Part shown: positions 44,771 through 58,142 of the stretch, in pieces
How positions within the stretch are numbered: position 1 is the first letter of the stretch
Layout: each line of letters begins with the position of its first letter
Origin: Pinus tabuliformis
Lineage: Eukaryota > Streptophyta > Pinopsida > Pinales > Pinaceae
Reading direction: 5' to 3'
DNA length: 64,000 nt
Assembly (NCBI GenBank): GCA_031772625.1
Contig: CM062810.1
Location: forward strand, 708,525,584 to 708,589,583
Program-made: the position numbers and the translations under genes
The notes under the pieces: generated by a model
Database searches by the model: none
Told to the model about the DNA's origin: nothing
Seen by the model: only the letters and a program-made list of their open reading frames with translations

Positions 44771-45189
44771 GGCCTAAAACCCAAAGGTCCATGATCTCTA
44801 TTTAAAGAGCATGGAGCTTCATTTGCTAATGATCAATTGTGAGAAACTCTTTGTGCTCAATTGGGTTCGTTTGGGTCATTTGTTGTTGATTGATTGATGA
44901 ATAACTCTCTTGAAATGATAGAATTAGGATATTTGTGTTATTTCCTTGGCCTTCAAGTATGCATGTGACCTTCTTTGTCGCTTTCACATGGAAGATTGTA
45001 AACTAGCCCCTTCTTTCCTCCAATCTAGGGTCAAAATTGTTGCCATCTATACTATACCCAAAGTCAATACCACCTTGTACCATCAGTTAGTTTTTAGCCT
45101 CTTATATTTGACTCATGCATATTGATATTTTCTTTACTGTTGGTCTTGTTGTTCAATATATGTAGACACCCCATGAAAGCCATTGGAAA

Positions 45190-45570
45190 GCAAAGAAAAA
45201 GATATTTCAGTTTATCTAGGGAACTATTTAGTTTGGGATACATTACAGTTTAGGAAATACTCCTTTATTAGTTGGTTTAATAGAATCCAATTGGATTGGC
45301 AACGCTAAAGATCAGAAGTTTATTATAGGTTATTTTTTTAGTCTTCACTTTGGACTTATCATTTGGGCTTGTAAGAAACAAGCTCTTTCTCTTTCTTTGA
45401 CAAATGCATAGTATCAAGTAGCAATTAAAGTAAGTTAAGAAAAATAGTGGCTTCAACAAATTGTCTTAGAGTTTGGATTATGGCAACAACATCTAACCAC
45501 ACTCTACTATGAAAATCAAAGTGTCATCAAGCTCATCAAATATCAACTCAATAACAATGATTTAACAACC
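45190..45570 (+). pseudogene. Copia RNase H fragment
   Basis: Successive blocks read GTI.FGIHYSLGNTPLLVG, LIESNWIGNAKDQKFIIGYF, IIWACKKQALSLSLTNA, KVS.EK.WLQQIVLEFGLWQQ and TTLYYENQSVIKL. These correspond to the copia RNase H blocks GFTDSDWAGD, STSGYVF, SSAEAEY and DNQSAI, but the catalytic aspartates are changed to E or N and stops are present. It is a different copia lineage from elements A and D. Confidence 0.8.
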
Positions 45571-45619
45571 CAAACAATTCAAATAAACTAATCTCACTTC
45601 TTGAACGTAAAAGCACACA

Positions 45620-46640
45620 ACTCAACTAAAATCTTTTGGATGATCAGACATGTACTAGCATTCCACAAGTTGTAGTTTCTTTGGGTTCAAAGGATTTTAA
45701 TGGTTGACTCGGTCTTGTACTCTTATCATCATGGTTGATTTCAAGTGTCAAAATGAAAAGAAATTTTCAATAATGGAAACAATTCATTGTTGCAAGGCTA
45801 TGCATGCATTAGGGCCTTTTACTAATGGATGGGCTCTCCTAATATTTTACCCAATCCTTCAATAAGCTTGTTTCTCAAAGCATTTACTAATCTATGGAAA
45901 GAGAAACCTACAATACGTGATGTAATTCTAGTTTTATAGATTATGTATGAATTAAGGCATTTTCCTGATAGAAAGGTTCACTTAATATTTTACCTCATCT
46001 ATCAATAAGTTAGTTTCTCAAAATCATTGACTATCTATGGTAAAAAAAACTTGATTATGATGACCAATAAAGTAATAAGGTTGATAATTCAAAGGAGTTA
46101 TGAAAAATTATGGACAAGAAAAGCATGAAAATGAATGTAGGGACAAGGTAATTGAAATCTCATGAAAATAAAGACTTGCTTGCATATGTAAATGTAAACA
46201 TGAAAGAAAAATACACACAACTTTATACCAACATCCATGGATATGAACAAAAATGAAAATAAGTGCACATGTTTTAGACAATGGGGCCCATCCATGCATT
46301 AGCTTGTACACTAAAGACTACTAGCTATTAAAAACCCACAAGGATTTCATCTATTAATAGTGATGAAACTTAAATCAGGGCTTTAATGATGTAGTTTCTG
46401 AGTATTAATATCACAATAAAAACCTGAAATTTTGAAAATATAAAAGTGATTAGCAAGCTTCACTAGCTTGTCATTTATACATAGAAAATGAAACCAAATA
46501 CTAAAATTTTCTTTGTGGCTAACCGAATGCAAATCTAAGGCTTATTTTAAATCCAATTTGACTTTCCACATGGCCAAAATCATGGAAAATTTGTGTTTTC
46601 TTAGATATGATTGAAATTCATCACTAAATATGTGTTTTAG
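45620..46640. other. No recognised gene
   Basis: AT-rich sequence with two loose repeats of TTACTAATSTATGGAAAGA-like blocks (about 45885, 46030). The two overlapping minus-strand frames at 46098-46311 have hydrophobic composition only and no family resemblance. Confidence 0.4.
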
Positions 46641-46651
46641 CAAGTAGGTTG

Positions 46652-46993
46652 TGTTGGGAATAATGATTGTCGTTAGACCAAAACCTGCAAGTTTTATTCA
46701 ATGATCGCATCGCCAGAGATAAGGATCCATGAGAGGTAGTTAGTCCATGTCGCAAAACACACAAGAATCTTTTGTTTATCCAATGTCCAACAATACCCCC
46801 CCAACTCAATTCAAGTGTGTATCGAACTCGTGACCTATTCTTTGATACCACTTGTTGGGAATCACGATTGTCATTATACCAAAACCTGTAGGTTTTAGTC
46901 AATGATCACATCGCCAGAGATGAGGATCCACGAGAGGCGGATAGTCCATGTCGCGTAACACACAAGGAGTGTTGGTTTATCCAATGTCCAACA
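46652..46993 (-). mobile_element. TRIM (terminal-repeat retrotransposon in miniature)
   Basis: Two direct repeats of 141 bases (46652-46792 and 46853-46993) both run TGTTGGGAAT..GTCCAACA and differ at roughly one position in eight. The 60 bases between hold, on the minus strand, a PBS (TGGTATCAAAGA, 46839-46850) two bases inside the right LTR and a PPT (AGTTGGGGGGTAT, 46793-46805) directly inside the left LTR. The total of 342 bases without coding capacity is the definition of a TRIM. Target duplication is not evident (GGTTG against AACTA). Confidence 0.85.
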
Positions 46994-48633
46994 AACTAAC
47001 TTCTTTGACTGGAACTTTATATGTGTTTTCTTGCAAAACCATGAGGAAATTAACAATCTCGAGATCATGGGTGGAAAAACCCATGTCCCTAATTTTTATC
47101 AGCTAGCCTACAAATACCTAAACGAGTGAGCATTTATGAAAAATATTTATTTCTAGTAAAAATATGGTGAACTTGATTTAGAATGCATAAACTTTCATGA
47201 AATTCCAAAAATTAAAAATTAATGACAAAATACCCCAGGAAGTGGTTTATTGATCAAAATAAGTAAAAACTGTAATGAAAGTGGTGTAATATAGGTATAT
47301 TTAGGCTAGGATTTGGTATATTATCATGGAAAAATGTTGTCAAAATAGAGGACTGGAATCTCCCCCATAATGAAGATGTCTCATGTCCTCATCCTCAAAA
47401 AAATGTCACTGCCAATCAAAGTGCCCCTAATGCACAAAGAAGAATGTCTACATTGTCTCTTTGTGGTGATCGTGCTACTTTCCTTCACGTATTCGTTAAA
47501 AACCTCACCTTGAGGCTTTGGTTCGTAGCCTTTAATTCCTTTTTTTGCTTATACTAGTCCCGTGTGATTGCTGGGACACCACAAATTCTCTTCTTTAAGT
47601 CTTTCATTCTCCACTTTCAATTATTCATTTTCCTCTGCTAGAGAGGCTATGTCTTTTGAGCAACTCATTTTTAGTTTGATGTACCAATCCAAGACTTTCA
47701 TCTATCTAATAGTTCTCTTCTTTTTTATGAATTTTATTCTCTTTTTATTCATAGTTTCTTCAGTAGTACTCATATGAGCTTTGCATTTTGTTGTTTGGGG
47801 AATGCTTTTCTTCATCATTGAGGGTGTATTCTTTTGGCGTCTTTAATTTCTCATCTATAACTTATTTTGATGATAATTGTTGATGTTCCTTCTCCTTGGA
47901 TTCTAAAGGCTCAATATAGTCATACAATGTTTTTCGGTCCTCATCTATCTCCAAGGTATTTGTTGAAGACATTAGTTCTTGTTCTTTTTTCCACATCGGA
48001 AAAATCTTGTTCCTTTTTCTATTCATATTAGCTTTTTCTTACCATGGCCCTTGTGACTCTTCTACTATATGTGATAGGTTATTTTCTCAGTGCTTGTGTT
48101 TGTTGATATTGAGGTGGAGATATCTCAATTGTTTCCTCTTCCTCCATTATTGATTCTTCCTCATTGATATTTCCAACAAACTAATTATCCTTGAGAAAAT
48201 GATCCTAGTTCTACTCATACTTCTCTTGTTCCCATTCTATGATAAACTTGATGAGGCCATGATGATATAAAATTATTTGCTCATTTATGGGGTGCTTCTA
48301 AATCAACTTTGTCATTTTGGTCAGGCTATGCAAGAGATAGTATGGCACATTTAGCATTTTTTCTCCCCTCAAATGTAGCAATATTTTGATATGGTATAAG
48401 TAAATGAGGTTGAATCTTCCCTCACAAGTCCATACATCTAAGCCAAGAAGGTTAATTCATCCCAAGGATGTTTTAACCAAGTGTTAGGCATGCCTCTAAC
48501 CTAATTAGGCTTTGATCTTGATTTCTTTATGAACAATGTCCATCTCTTCCTCTCTAATTGGCTTGAAATTTTGTATATTAGAGCCTATGTGTGTTCATGT
48601 TGCCATTACTCATCAGTAATCAAGGGTGCATCA
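46994..48633. other. No recognised gene
   Basis: Long T- and C-rich stretches on the plus strand with many short frames and no family signal. Confidence 0.4.
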
Positions 48634-49432
48634 TGTTGAGTTGTATTATTTGTAAGTAATTTCAGTTAATTCGATTTCAGTTAGTTGATGGTCTAGTCAG
48701 ACAACACGACTAGGAATGAACCTCAACAAGTCTGGTCGGGAATAATCAACTAGGGAATATAAGTTGATGGTTTGATCGATAAATCAATTATCAAGTTGAA
48801 AGAGCAGTCATCTCAGTCAAAGTCGATGAAAATCGAGCATACAATGGAAGTTGGTAGTGGACTAGAACAGTTGAAGGGATTGTAGTTGAGAGCAAGTGCA
48901 CAATCAACTTAAACTCCTGGTTGATTGTATGACGAAAGGGATCAACTACAGTCGGGAAATGGTTATGAATTCCAAGATTCCGAGGACCATATCCAATGAT
49001 CTTCAACCACCTACACTGATTTGAGATGCTTTATATTAGGGTTTTTCTACACATATAAATAGAACATGATGTAAGGCTTACGAGATATGTTGAGTTGCTA
49101 AAAGTTGAGAAATGTAAGATGAATGCATTAGTATTAGGAGTGGACTAAAGTTTAAATTCATTATAGATTATTTGTAATATTTAGTTAAGAATATAAGAGC
49201 ATTGGAGCTCAAAGTTTAATTGATTTTCCTGGTTAAGGGTTTCTAGTGTAAAATATTTATGTGATGCATAATTATTTATGGCGTGCTATTATTTATTTTT
49301 GATATTTAAGTTCTCTCATGATATTTAAAGATTTATATTAAATTCAAATTCTAGCCTAGATTAGATGTCTAATTGTCTTTTTATTTGGACTTTCTGCATT
49401 TGTACTATAAATCAAGTGACTTAAGCCCAACA
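48634..49432 (+). repeat. LTR with PBS (solo or 5' LTR of truncated element)
   Basis: TGTTGAGTTG..CTTAAGCCCAACA has five-base mirrored ends. A TATA motif (CATATAAATAGAAC) is at 49053 and the initiator-Met-type PBS TGGTATCATATC starts at 49435. A short internal stretch to about 49510 follows and then unrelated sequence begins. No second copy is present, so the element is truncated. Frequent AGTTGATSG/GATCGATAAATC blocks fill U3. Confidence 0.75.
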
Positions 49433-49434
49433 TG

Positions 49435-49446
49435 TGGTATCATATC
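49435..49446 (+). other. Primer-binding site after LTR 48634-49432
   Basis: TGGTATCATATC begins two bases after the LTR end CCCAACA. It matches the initiator-Met PBS for eight bases and is then diverged. Confidence 0.65.
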
Positions 49447-49511
49447 TCATTTTGATTGTAGAGGGATGTCTCAGTTGTTAAAGATTGAGGATATTTAACT
49501 TGGATCTTGTA

Positions 49512-50820
49512 GCATACCCAACCCCTTAATGTCTAATTAAGGTTGCAAGGTATTCAAACCAATCTCTTTGATCACCTTATGGAAGTGGGGTTATGAAAAT
49601 TCCTCCACTTGTATCCATATTCAAACTTCTTGTTTATTCTAGCGTCATTTTCTACTCATCGAGGACATTCTAATGTTATAAAACTTGCCCCATTCCAAGT
49701 CTAAGATATCAAGATTTGGCCCTTACAAGATTTTTATACCAGCGCCACGCCAACATATTCGTACATATGACATGTGGTAGATGACATGGGAAATAGTGCC
49801 ATAAGTAACCTCGAGGATGTGTCTTGCTAGGATTAGGGCCACTTGGCCATCCCATGTCATTTTTCTGTCCCCACATAAATTGCTTTTACATTTATTAATA
49901 GGGGGTTATGAATTAAATTATTTATATTTATTACATCATGCCCATTTTATATAATCGTTCCAAAGTCCAACAAGGATAATTATTAATTTATTATCCACTT
50001 CTTGGCTTCATCCACCATAAATTTTATTATTTACTATTTATATCCAATTCAAAATATTTGGGCCACTTTTCTACAACACATATTTATTTTAATATTTATT
50101 TTCGTCTACCTTGTGCAGAGCGGTGGATCTTACCCTTACCTTCGCACAGATTTTACCTTTTCACATATTTACCTCCGCACTTTTGTAACATTGTATTGCA
50201 CTTGAAGTTCCACACTCTCCTAATTGCACCACCCATATTAGTCTATTTCAAGACTTGTGTAGAAATCCCTTCCTCCTAAACCTTCCATACACCATACTCT
50301 TCCATGCTCCTTCTTTACCTAGTTGATTTTCTTTTTCTTGTGCAGAAGATTTTCCAACTCATTCCTCGCACAATCCACTCTCCCACAAAGACTTACTCTT
50401 GCAAGTTTTAGACTTGGCAATAATTTTTCAGAGAAGACTGATCACATATGCTTATAAACATTAACATTAACATATACATTTATTTAAAGTGATTAAGAAC
50501 TCTTATTTCCAGGAAAGAATAAATTAAAAGTTTATCTCATAAATGTAAAATGTTCATCAGTTTTAGCAAGTAAAAACAAAAGAATTATGTTTGGCCATAT
50601 TTCCTTCTTTCACAAAAAATATAAGGGAAAACAGGAAAGATCTCCACCAAATGAGGGAGAATATATTTAATTCTTTCATGCTTAAATTTTATATATATAC
50701 TATTTGAATCTTTCCACATAACACAAAGTAAATCATATGAACATGTTAATTATTAATTCATTAACCCAAGTTATGCCTTATATATATATAGTTGCACCCT
50801 GAGCATGACAACAGTTAGGG
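49512..50820. other. No recognised gene
   Basis: Pyrimidine-rich on the plus strand, AT-rich towards the right. The block 49860-50400 looks like LTR or repeat sequence but has no partner here. Confidence 0.35.
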
Positions 50821-51525
50821 TTTTGACTTAGCAGTTCGAGGAGGCATCTCCTTTGTCTTCTCTTTGTTGTTCATCTCCTCATGGCCTATTATTCAAACTT
50901 TGTGAGCCATTCTTTCATGTATTCCTCATCTTTGTTGGATTTGTTCCCTCAAGTTTAGCTCATGGCTAAGGCGACCTCTTTAGATCTAGGAGATTTCACA
51001 TCCTCTCTTTGTTCTATAGCTATTTTGAGTAGTGAAATGGTTAATATCGGTCTCAATGTTGCTCCAAATTTTCTCCAACATTTAAACGACAACAACATGT
51101 AGATCCCTCTAACAAACCTTGGAAAAATGTACTTCATATGTGAAACGCCTAGTCCCTATAGTGGTATGAAGATGGCCATTGATGTACATTCTATTGCTTC
51201 CAGTTGTGGATCCCCCACCATAGGCTCAACCTCACCATTCATGTTTGTGTCTTGTCTTGTTCTTGTTTCTAATTCTCTCCATCACCAATCAAAAATAGAC
51301 ACCTCAACTCTTGTTGTCATTTCTAGTGTTGCAGTTGTAGGTCCATTTTAAATAGTAGGATTTTAGAATTTTGTCAAGACCCTTAGTGGAAATATGATCC
51401 AATTATGGATCTCTGGATTGGTTTTTGGGGTATAATTAAAGTAGTTTGTTGAAAATCGGATGGGTGTTCTTGTAGCCATGCAACTTCTTCCTTTCAAAGG
51501 GAGACTGTTGTAATATTTTTCCCAA

Positions 51526-52480
51526 TTGCAGGATTATGGCAATGCTAGAAACTCTACTATCATCTTGGCATTGAGGTTTTGTAGGGGTGCCTCGGAATCC
51601 AAGAACCCGGGAGGCTCAACCTCCTACAAGGATGTGGCATTGGGTAAATGCACTAATCCATCAGATCTACCACAATACAATCCTATACCTTACATTGTTG
51701 AACAACAACAACAAAAAGTTTCGTCCATGGAGGTAAACCTAACAGAGGTAAATCAACTTTTTTTTGTACTTCAATCTAGGGAAGTGATTTGTAGATACAA
51801 TGGTTTTTGGCCCAAGTTTGATGCTCTGCATCAGTGGGTTTTTAAAACTTGGACAAATAATTGCGATATATACCTATGCTCAAAAGGTTTCTTTATTTTT
51901 CAGTTCGATACTCAGAAATATTTGGAGAGAGTATTGAAAGAAGGGCCATGGATTTAGGGAAATGTAGGGCTTTTCATTACCCCTTGGTTTCTATATTTTT
52001 ATGCCACAAAAATGGTGCTTTAAACAACACAAATATGGGTGAGGCTACCAAATCTTCCCCTTCCTTTCTGGCATCACAAGATCCTTGAGGAAATTGGAAA
52101 CACCCTGGGGTCATTCAAAAAGATGGACTAGGAGAGAACAAAGAAAGGGTTATTTACCTTCACCAAAATATGTGTAGAAATATATCTAAGTTAAGGTCTA
52201 CCTAATCACATTCAGCTAAAAAATAAAAAATTCTAGTGGACCCAACTATTGGATTACGAAAATATGACATTTAGATGTCGATTTTGCAACCAAACAAGAC
52301 ACTTGCAGGACACACTCCCTCAGGAGAAAAAGCACCCAAAAATGAAAAAGGGGAAAACTAACAAAAGAAAAGGATGGTATATTTTTTATACCTACGTCAC
52401 TAAGGAAGAAGAATAAGAATCACAAAGAACCCTCCAAACCAAGAAGAAGGGTGTACTCAAGTCTGGAATGGAAATGTAAC
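51526..52480 (+). pseudogene. LINE (L1-type) ORF1 fragment, DUF4283 plus zinc knuckle
   Basis: From about 51770 the frame reads REVICRYNGFWPKFDALHQW, WTNNCDIYLCSKGFFIFQF and ERVLKEGPWI. After a stop at 51956 it continues in the same frame as GNVGLFITPWF, and after a second stop as IWVRLPNLPLPFWHH, KILEEIGNTLG. This is the DUF4283 domain of plant L1 LINE ORF1 proteins. Near 52270 CRFCNQTRHLQDT resembles a CCHC knuckle with the last cysteine lost. ORF2 (endonuclease and RT) is absent. A possible 3' end with TTTTTTACCCTTGTAAAAAAA is at 52860-52881. The 5' limit may reach about 50820 but has no clear signal. Confidence 0.8.
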
Positions 52481-52881
52481 CCACAAGCAGAATGGTACAG
52501 AATCATAAGAGATCCATGAACTAGAACAACTGAAAAATGTGGCACACAAAGAGAATGGAATGGTGGGCAAAAAGAGAATTCATGTTTCTAAAATTTTGTA
52601 TTCAAACAAATAACTCCCATCGAAGATAATCAGAAGTGATTTGGAAATGGTTCTAGTCGACCTCAACTCAAGGGGTGGAAAAAGTTCCAGAAAAGGAATA
52701 TAAGAAAGAGAAGTTAAGTGATTACTAACACACTTAAATTCACAAGTTTATATTAATTTTCAATTTGTTTGTATGCAAATAATCCAAGAGGCTTCTCTTA
52801 TTTAATGTGGTTAGCATGTACAAATGTATTTTTCCTTTCAAATTTGAATAAAATTATGGGTTTTTTACCCTTGTAAAAAAA

Positions 52882-54330
52882 GTCATATTATGCCCTAACT
52901 TCTCCCAGTATTTCATAGGTCTTAAGAAATTCCATCCTAATAATAATTTCTATTTTATGTGGGTGAAAGAGAATACAAAATAAATCATCCAATACATCCA
53001 TGTTTGTACTTGTATTAAAGTAACTATCATTGGGTACCATACAATTAAATACATGTGATCATTCCTAGATTCACGATAACCAAAATTTCTCTTAAACTTT
53101 ATGGAAACTCAAAGGCTCTTTAAGCTTCCCTGCTAGAACATGTGTTATCATTCTATATTGGTAATTACTCACCAATATTCATTTTGCCAACTATAAAGGC
53201 CCCAAAATAATTTTACCAAAAACTTGTCGACTTCCAGCTTAACACTAGTTATAAAATACTACATAACAATATCATTTCATTAATATAAAGAAAAAGTTGG
53301 AAATTGAAGAAGAGATTTCCATTATCCACCCACCATAGGCATAGCTATACAATAATATTTCTTGCAGTTGGCCAACTTTCAGCCAGATTTGATGCCTTCT
53401 GAGTAAGCTTCACTTAGGGTTCAATAAAATTTCATAATCATCATAAAGAACATGAAGGCCACTCCTTCATACATAGGTGTTTAGTATGTTACCTTGATCC
53501 ACTGAGCTAGGCCCTGTTATCTTTGATTGTGTGACTACTTTGGGCCCACATAACACAAAGGGATCCCTTCACTGAATCTATAGTCCCTCAGTACTTCCCT
53601 TTCTTAGTGCTCATTTTTGCATATGTTTAACAAGCTTTCTCAACATTTTCATTTGCCCCTCTAGCTTAGGCTAATGGCTTCAACACTAAATTCCCTCTCC
53701 ATTCAGGTAGTCCATAATTCCACATGGGTCCATTGTGACTTACAGGATTCTTTTTCACTGTTGTTTAAAGTCATAATTTCATCCCCATGTGTGGTTCAAT
53801 TTTTTCTTACAAGTTCCACTCGTTCAGTTGTAAGTACTTGTCTATCTCTCTCACACATTTCCATTCCATTGTCCTCTTCTCTATGTTCCACCACCCCTAC
53901 ATATGCTCCCAACATGAGAATTTATTTGGGTACCTCTTTAGGCTGTGTGGTCAATCAAACGTCTCTAGAATTGGTATGTAGCCCATACTCCTAGAGAAAC
54001 TCAATACCACTACCATTCCTTCCCATAACTACTGACATGTGGGTGGTTCAAATATAAAATCATAAAATTAATACATTATTTCAAGTGAGGCAGTGTTTTT
54101 TCTTGAACCCCACTTATAGTTTTTCCCTCAAGCAAGATTTCTTCTCAAGCATCAAGATTCGTGTTGGTTGCTCTCTTCTTTATCATTTGGAAATATATTT
54201 AATAAAAATTCATATTACAATTGTTCCAAGTCCTTTTGGCCCATTTAAATTTACTTTCCCCTATTGGAATCATTAACATAAGTAATAGCAATTGAAATAT
54301 ATATGGAGAATTAAAGAATAGGGGTGTTAC
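52882..54330. other. Probably LTR of gypsy element, otherwise unassigned
   Basis: The right edge is the start of a minus-strand gypsy 3' LTR (see 54331). How far the LTR extends to the left is unknown. The open frames at 53674-54276 show no family features. Confidence 0.35.
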
Positions 54331-54345
54331 AATCCCCTCCCCCTT
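54321..54345 (-). other. Gypsy polypurine tract and 3' LTR start (minus)
   Basis: On the minus strand AAGGGGGAGGGGAT (54332-54345) is followed directly by TGTAACACCCC (54331-54321), the start of a common type of plant gypsy LTR. It implies that a minus-strand gypsy element lies to the right and its 3' LTR to the left. Confidence 0.65.
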
Positions 54346-56580
54346 AAAGGAACATCGTCCATAATGTTCACACCATTTTAGGTGTTGTCCTTAACAACAC
54401 ATCATTCTAGGCTGCCTCTCATTCATTGCAATAGTATGTGGATTTCTTCCTTTCAACTGCACCAACATCCTTTCTTTTGCATATCAACATCATTTTTCAT
54501 GCTATTTATCTTTTTCAATGTTTCAATAATGGTATTTGTCTCCATAACCTGGTTACTTCTAAACTTGTAGTGTTCCATCTAGTACCTACATTAGGAAACC
54601 AATATAACATGTGTTATGACCATTTTCATATACAATCATTAACTTTTCCATAGGGGATCTCAATTTCCACAAAGCAACATGCATTTCAACCAATTAAACT
54701 TTCAACTCAATACTTATTTTATGGTTATTCTTCACCTCATCAAGCTTCCATAAGTAAAAAGTTCAACTCATTGCTTGCATCTAAAATACCTATTCACATT
54801 TATGATCCCAATGGACACATGTCATAAGATTTTCATAGCTATTTCATTCAAGTCTCCTCCTCCTTGTTGTCACTTACCCTTTTAGGTCCAAGGAATCCCA
54901 TTCTTTGTTACACAATACTTTGAGTAATCTACTTAACTAAGGATTTCTTACACAAGAAGACTAAAGAGACAATTAGATTTTTATAGCCAAGGCATCCCTC
55001 TAGCTTGATCTAACATCATTTTCATTCCATTTCTCATGGAGTGTTATAGCCAAGGCATACCTATGGATTTCTCTAACATGGTTTACTTGTCATTCCTCTT
55101 GACGATCAAGGCATATCACAAGGTCCAGTGTCATCATAGTGACCTTGTTCCTAGGATTTCATCTTTAAAGCCATCAATTGTTCCAACTAGGGTAGTCATC
55201 ATATCCTTTTAAGGAGGAATTACATGAAGACTTCCAAGTCTTCTATTGTTCCACTCTAATTTATAGCCATCATCTATCCTCCCTAGATGGATACATTGTC
55301 TTGTATGGTTTCCATCACTATGCATACTTATCTGATGATTTTTCAAGGATGCCATTTGGCTACCTCTTTAGTTCCTTGACAAGCTCCATGTCATTGTCCT
55401 CATGACTCTTTTCAATGGCTAAAGGTGCTTTTGCTACCTCAAATCCCATTTCCAATAAGGGATATTTTAATGTCAATACCTGAGAATTGTCTGCATATTT
55501 TCCTGATTCACAATTTCATTCACACATTGGCTATTAGTAAAATCAATTAAAACGTGTGTTATAGTACTTCTAATCAGCAACCAATTCAAATTATTTACAT
55601 GCACTAAATTTTCATTTTATTTTTGGTGTTTCAATTGTGCATTCACATCTTAGCAAGAAATCAAGCATTATTGGTCTCAAGTTGATTAAGCTTATGGCCT
55701 AGTTAAATCCACCTTGATTGATTCTTAAATATTCAAATTTATCCTCTTATGCAACTTTTATGTTTACTCAGCAAGGGCACTTGGAAAGTTCATTCAAAAT
55801 TAGCATATCAATATTATCCAACAAAATTTAATTAAAGGTTTTTTCTTCTTAAGTCTGTATAGAGGATTCACCCCCCTTTGCGCTCATGTGCATACTAGTT
55901 GTCGCAATATATAATTTAGGACAACTTTAACATGCTCCTAGTTTCCTATTAATTAACATCAAATTCCATAACCCTATCTTGGGATTTTTTAAAAATTATT
56001 AATCATCTTAGAAGATTTTTCCATTGCTTCCTCATTTTCCTTAACCTCACCACCAATGGTGTGTGAATTTGCTTTTTTAATTTCCCCAATTGTCTTCTTA
56101 GATAGTTACACTAGCCAACTCCTTACATGCTTATTTTCCTTCTATCTCCACCACTACATCTTGGTGGATTTCATGTTGATCCTTCGTCATTGCTTAAATA
56201 TTTAGCATGATTATGGATATTATATACATAATAGTAGCCTCTTGGACATTGAAATATGTCTCATCATTATGATGCTTGTAAGGAAATCATGAAATATATT
56301 GAGTTTGCTCAACAATGAATTTTGTACGCAATTGTGTTTACAGCCTTACTGATTGTTTAGGGGACATTAAATTCACCCCATAGAATCATATCATTATCCA
56401 TATTTACAACATTATTCAACAACATATGAAATTCTATAGAAAGAAAAACATCATCATCAATGCATCGGAACATAAAGGAACAATAGAAGAAAAGCATTCA
56501 CACATAGAGACACCAGGATTGGTTGGAGTCTAGGGAAAAACCCACTACAAGGAAAACCCTTTCAAATTGTTCTTCTTATT
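54346..56580. other. Decayed internal region, no readable domain
   Basis: By position this should be the internal part of the minus-strand gypsy element. On the minus strand near 54470-54560 a charged, coiled-coil-like reading (METNTIIETLKKINSMKND) can be seen, but no protease, RT or integrase block. 56300-56365 is a copy of the repeat at 43510-43580. Confidence 0.35.
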
Positions 56581-56589
56581 AGATTATCA

Positions 56590-57491
56590 TTGAATGATTC
56601 AAAAAAAGAGAGTACAATGATCCATATATTCAATCATAATTCTATCCAACAAAATCAGATAAACAACACCCATGAGATGAACCCAACAATGCTAATAATT
56701 AAAACCTTAATTCATAAGCCCGCGGTTATTTGTCACTTTTTGCGATCAACTACCAAAATCTATGATCAATTGAGGAATTCACGATCAATTGTAAAATTCA
56801 ATCCCTATGTATCAACTGCATGGATAGAGTGTTGTACATGCGACTAAAACTCTTCAACTGCATGCCTACAGTTACAACCAAAATTTCCATATGGCATGCT
56901 TGTGGCTGGGAACCCATGAGATGAAGCCAACAATGCTAATAATTAAAACCCTAATTCATAAGCCCGCGGTTATTTGTCACTTTTTGTGATCAACTACCGA
57001 AATCTACGATCAACTGAGGAATTCACGATCAATTGTAAAATTCAATCCCTATGTATCAACTGCATGGATAGAGTGTTGTACATGCGACTAAAACTCTTCA
57101 ACTGCATGCCTGCAATTACAACCAAAATTTCCATGTGGCATGCTTGTGGCTGGGAACCAAAAACACTATAACACACATGCAAGCTTTAGACCCTGCAATT
57201 TCGGACCTATGCGAGCCAATCTCCGCGAACTTCCTTAGACCTATGCGAGCCAAAACCAAAGAAGAGAATATAAGAATGCTTCATGATGATGTCCAAATGA
57301 GGTTGAGGTCACTTGTATTTATAGACTTCCAAGAGTTTCCAAATTTCTTTAGGGTCGACCTAATCAAATGTGCACATGTGGGAATTAATTCAAAAATACA
57401 CTTTCCCTTGTCTAAAGTGAGCGCTTCAATAGTAAAAATTGGTCCTCTCAAAAAGAGGAATCGCATTTGTCACTGAGTTCCCCAATTAACA
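56590..57491 (-). repeat. Copia 3' LTR (minus); inner edge certain, outer edge not
   Basis: The inner edge is fixed at 57491: on the minus strand AGCTGAGAGGGAG (PPT, 57492-57504) is followed by TGTTAATTGGGG. A minus-strand TATA motif (CTATAAATAC, 57315-57324) lies about 170 bases into it. The outer edge is guessed near 56590, where the 244-bp duplication and related sequence end. Confidence 0.6.
56668..57155. repeat. 244-bp tandem duplication within a copia LTR
   Basis: ACCCATGAGATGAA starts at 56668 and 56912, and the full 244-base unit is repeated once with about ten differences, ending at TGGCTGGGA. It lies inside the minus-strand copia LTR that ends at 57491. Both units include GCCCGCGG and the AGTTGATCG-type blocks. 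Confidence 0.9.
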
Positions 57492-58142
57492 CTCCCTCTC
57501 AGCTAGGGATAAATTCCAACTGCATCATGTAATCATCGCAAGTATCCTATCATCAAATCATATCCAATCTCAAGTATTTTGTTTTCAAATGTCATCATTG
57601 CTCATCTCTTCTTATTTATGCTTATCCTTGCTTATCTCTTAATTGTCTTTGTTCATATGTTGAACATTCTCGAATCTAAAAGAATAATAATTTGACATTG
57701 AAGGGGATCCTAAGCTATCGCCCTCTATCTATCAGGTAGCCACTACTACCACCCAGAATCACTACCAATGGGGAGCCCAATGCAACCACCCAAGAAACAT
57801 CATAGAGATTATCATCAGCGAGCACATATTAACCTGGAACCACATCAAGGAGATTATTCTCAACTCGAAATTACAATGAGGAAGGTCCTACGGGAGACTC
57901 TCACCTCATGTCCGTGAGTGTGGGGAAGGTCCGATTGGAGACTCTCACCCCGAGTCATCTCATAGGGGAGAAAACATCTTCCACCCTATGTCAAGAAATA
58001 AGATTCATTACATAGGGGAGCACATCTCAACCCATCCTATTGCCCACTGATATTCCCAAAAATGACCCTCAAGAGTCAAGTGGTAGAACACCTGCATCAT
58101 AATCAACTTGGGTTGTACACCTCCAAGCACTCTCTCAATGCA

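Noticed and set aside
57700-58060. Repeated GGGAGACTCTCACC blocks as a tandem gene signal
   Set aside because: Two or three loose copies in the 3' untranslated part of a copia element; elements of this type often have such repeats before the PPT.
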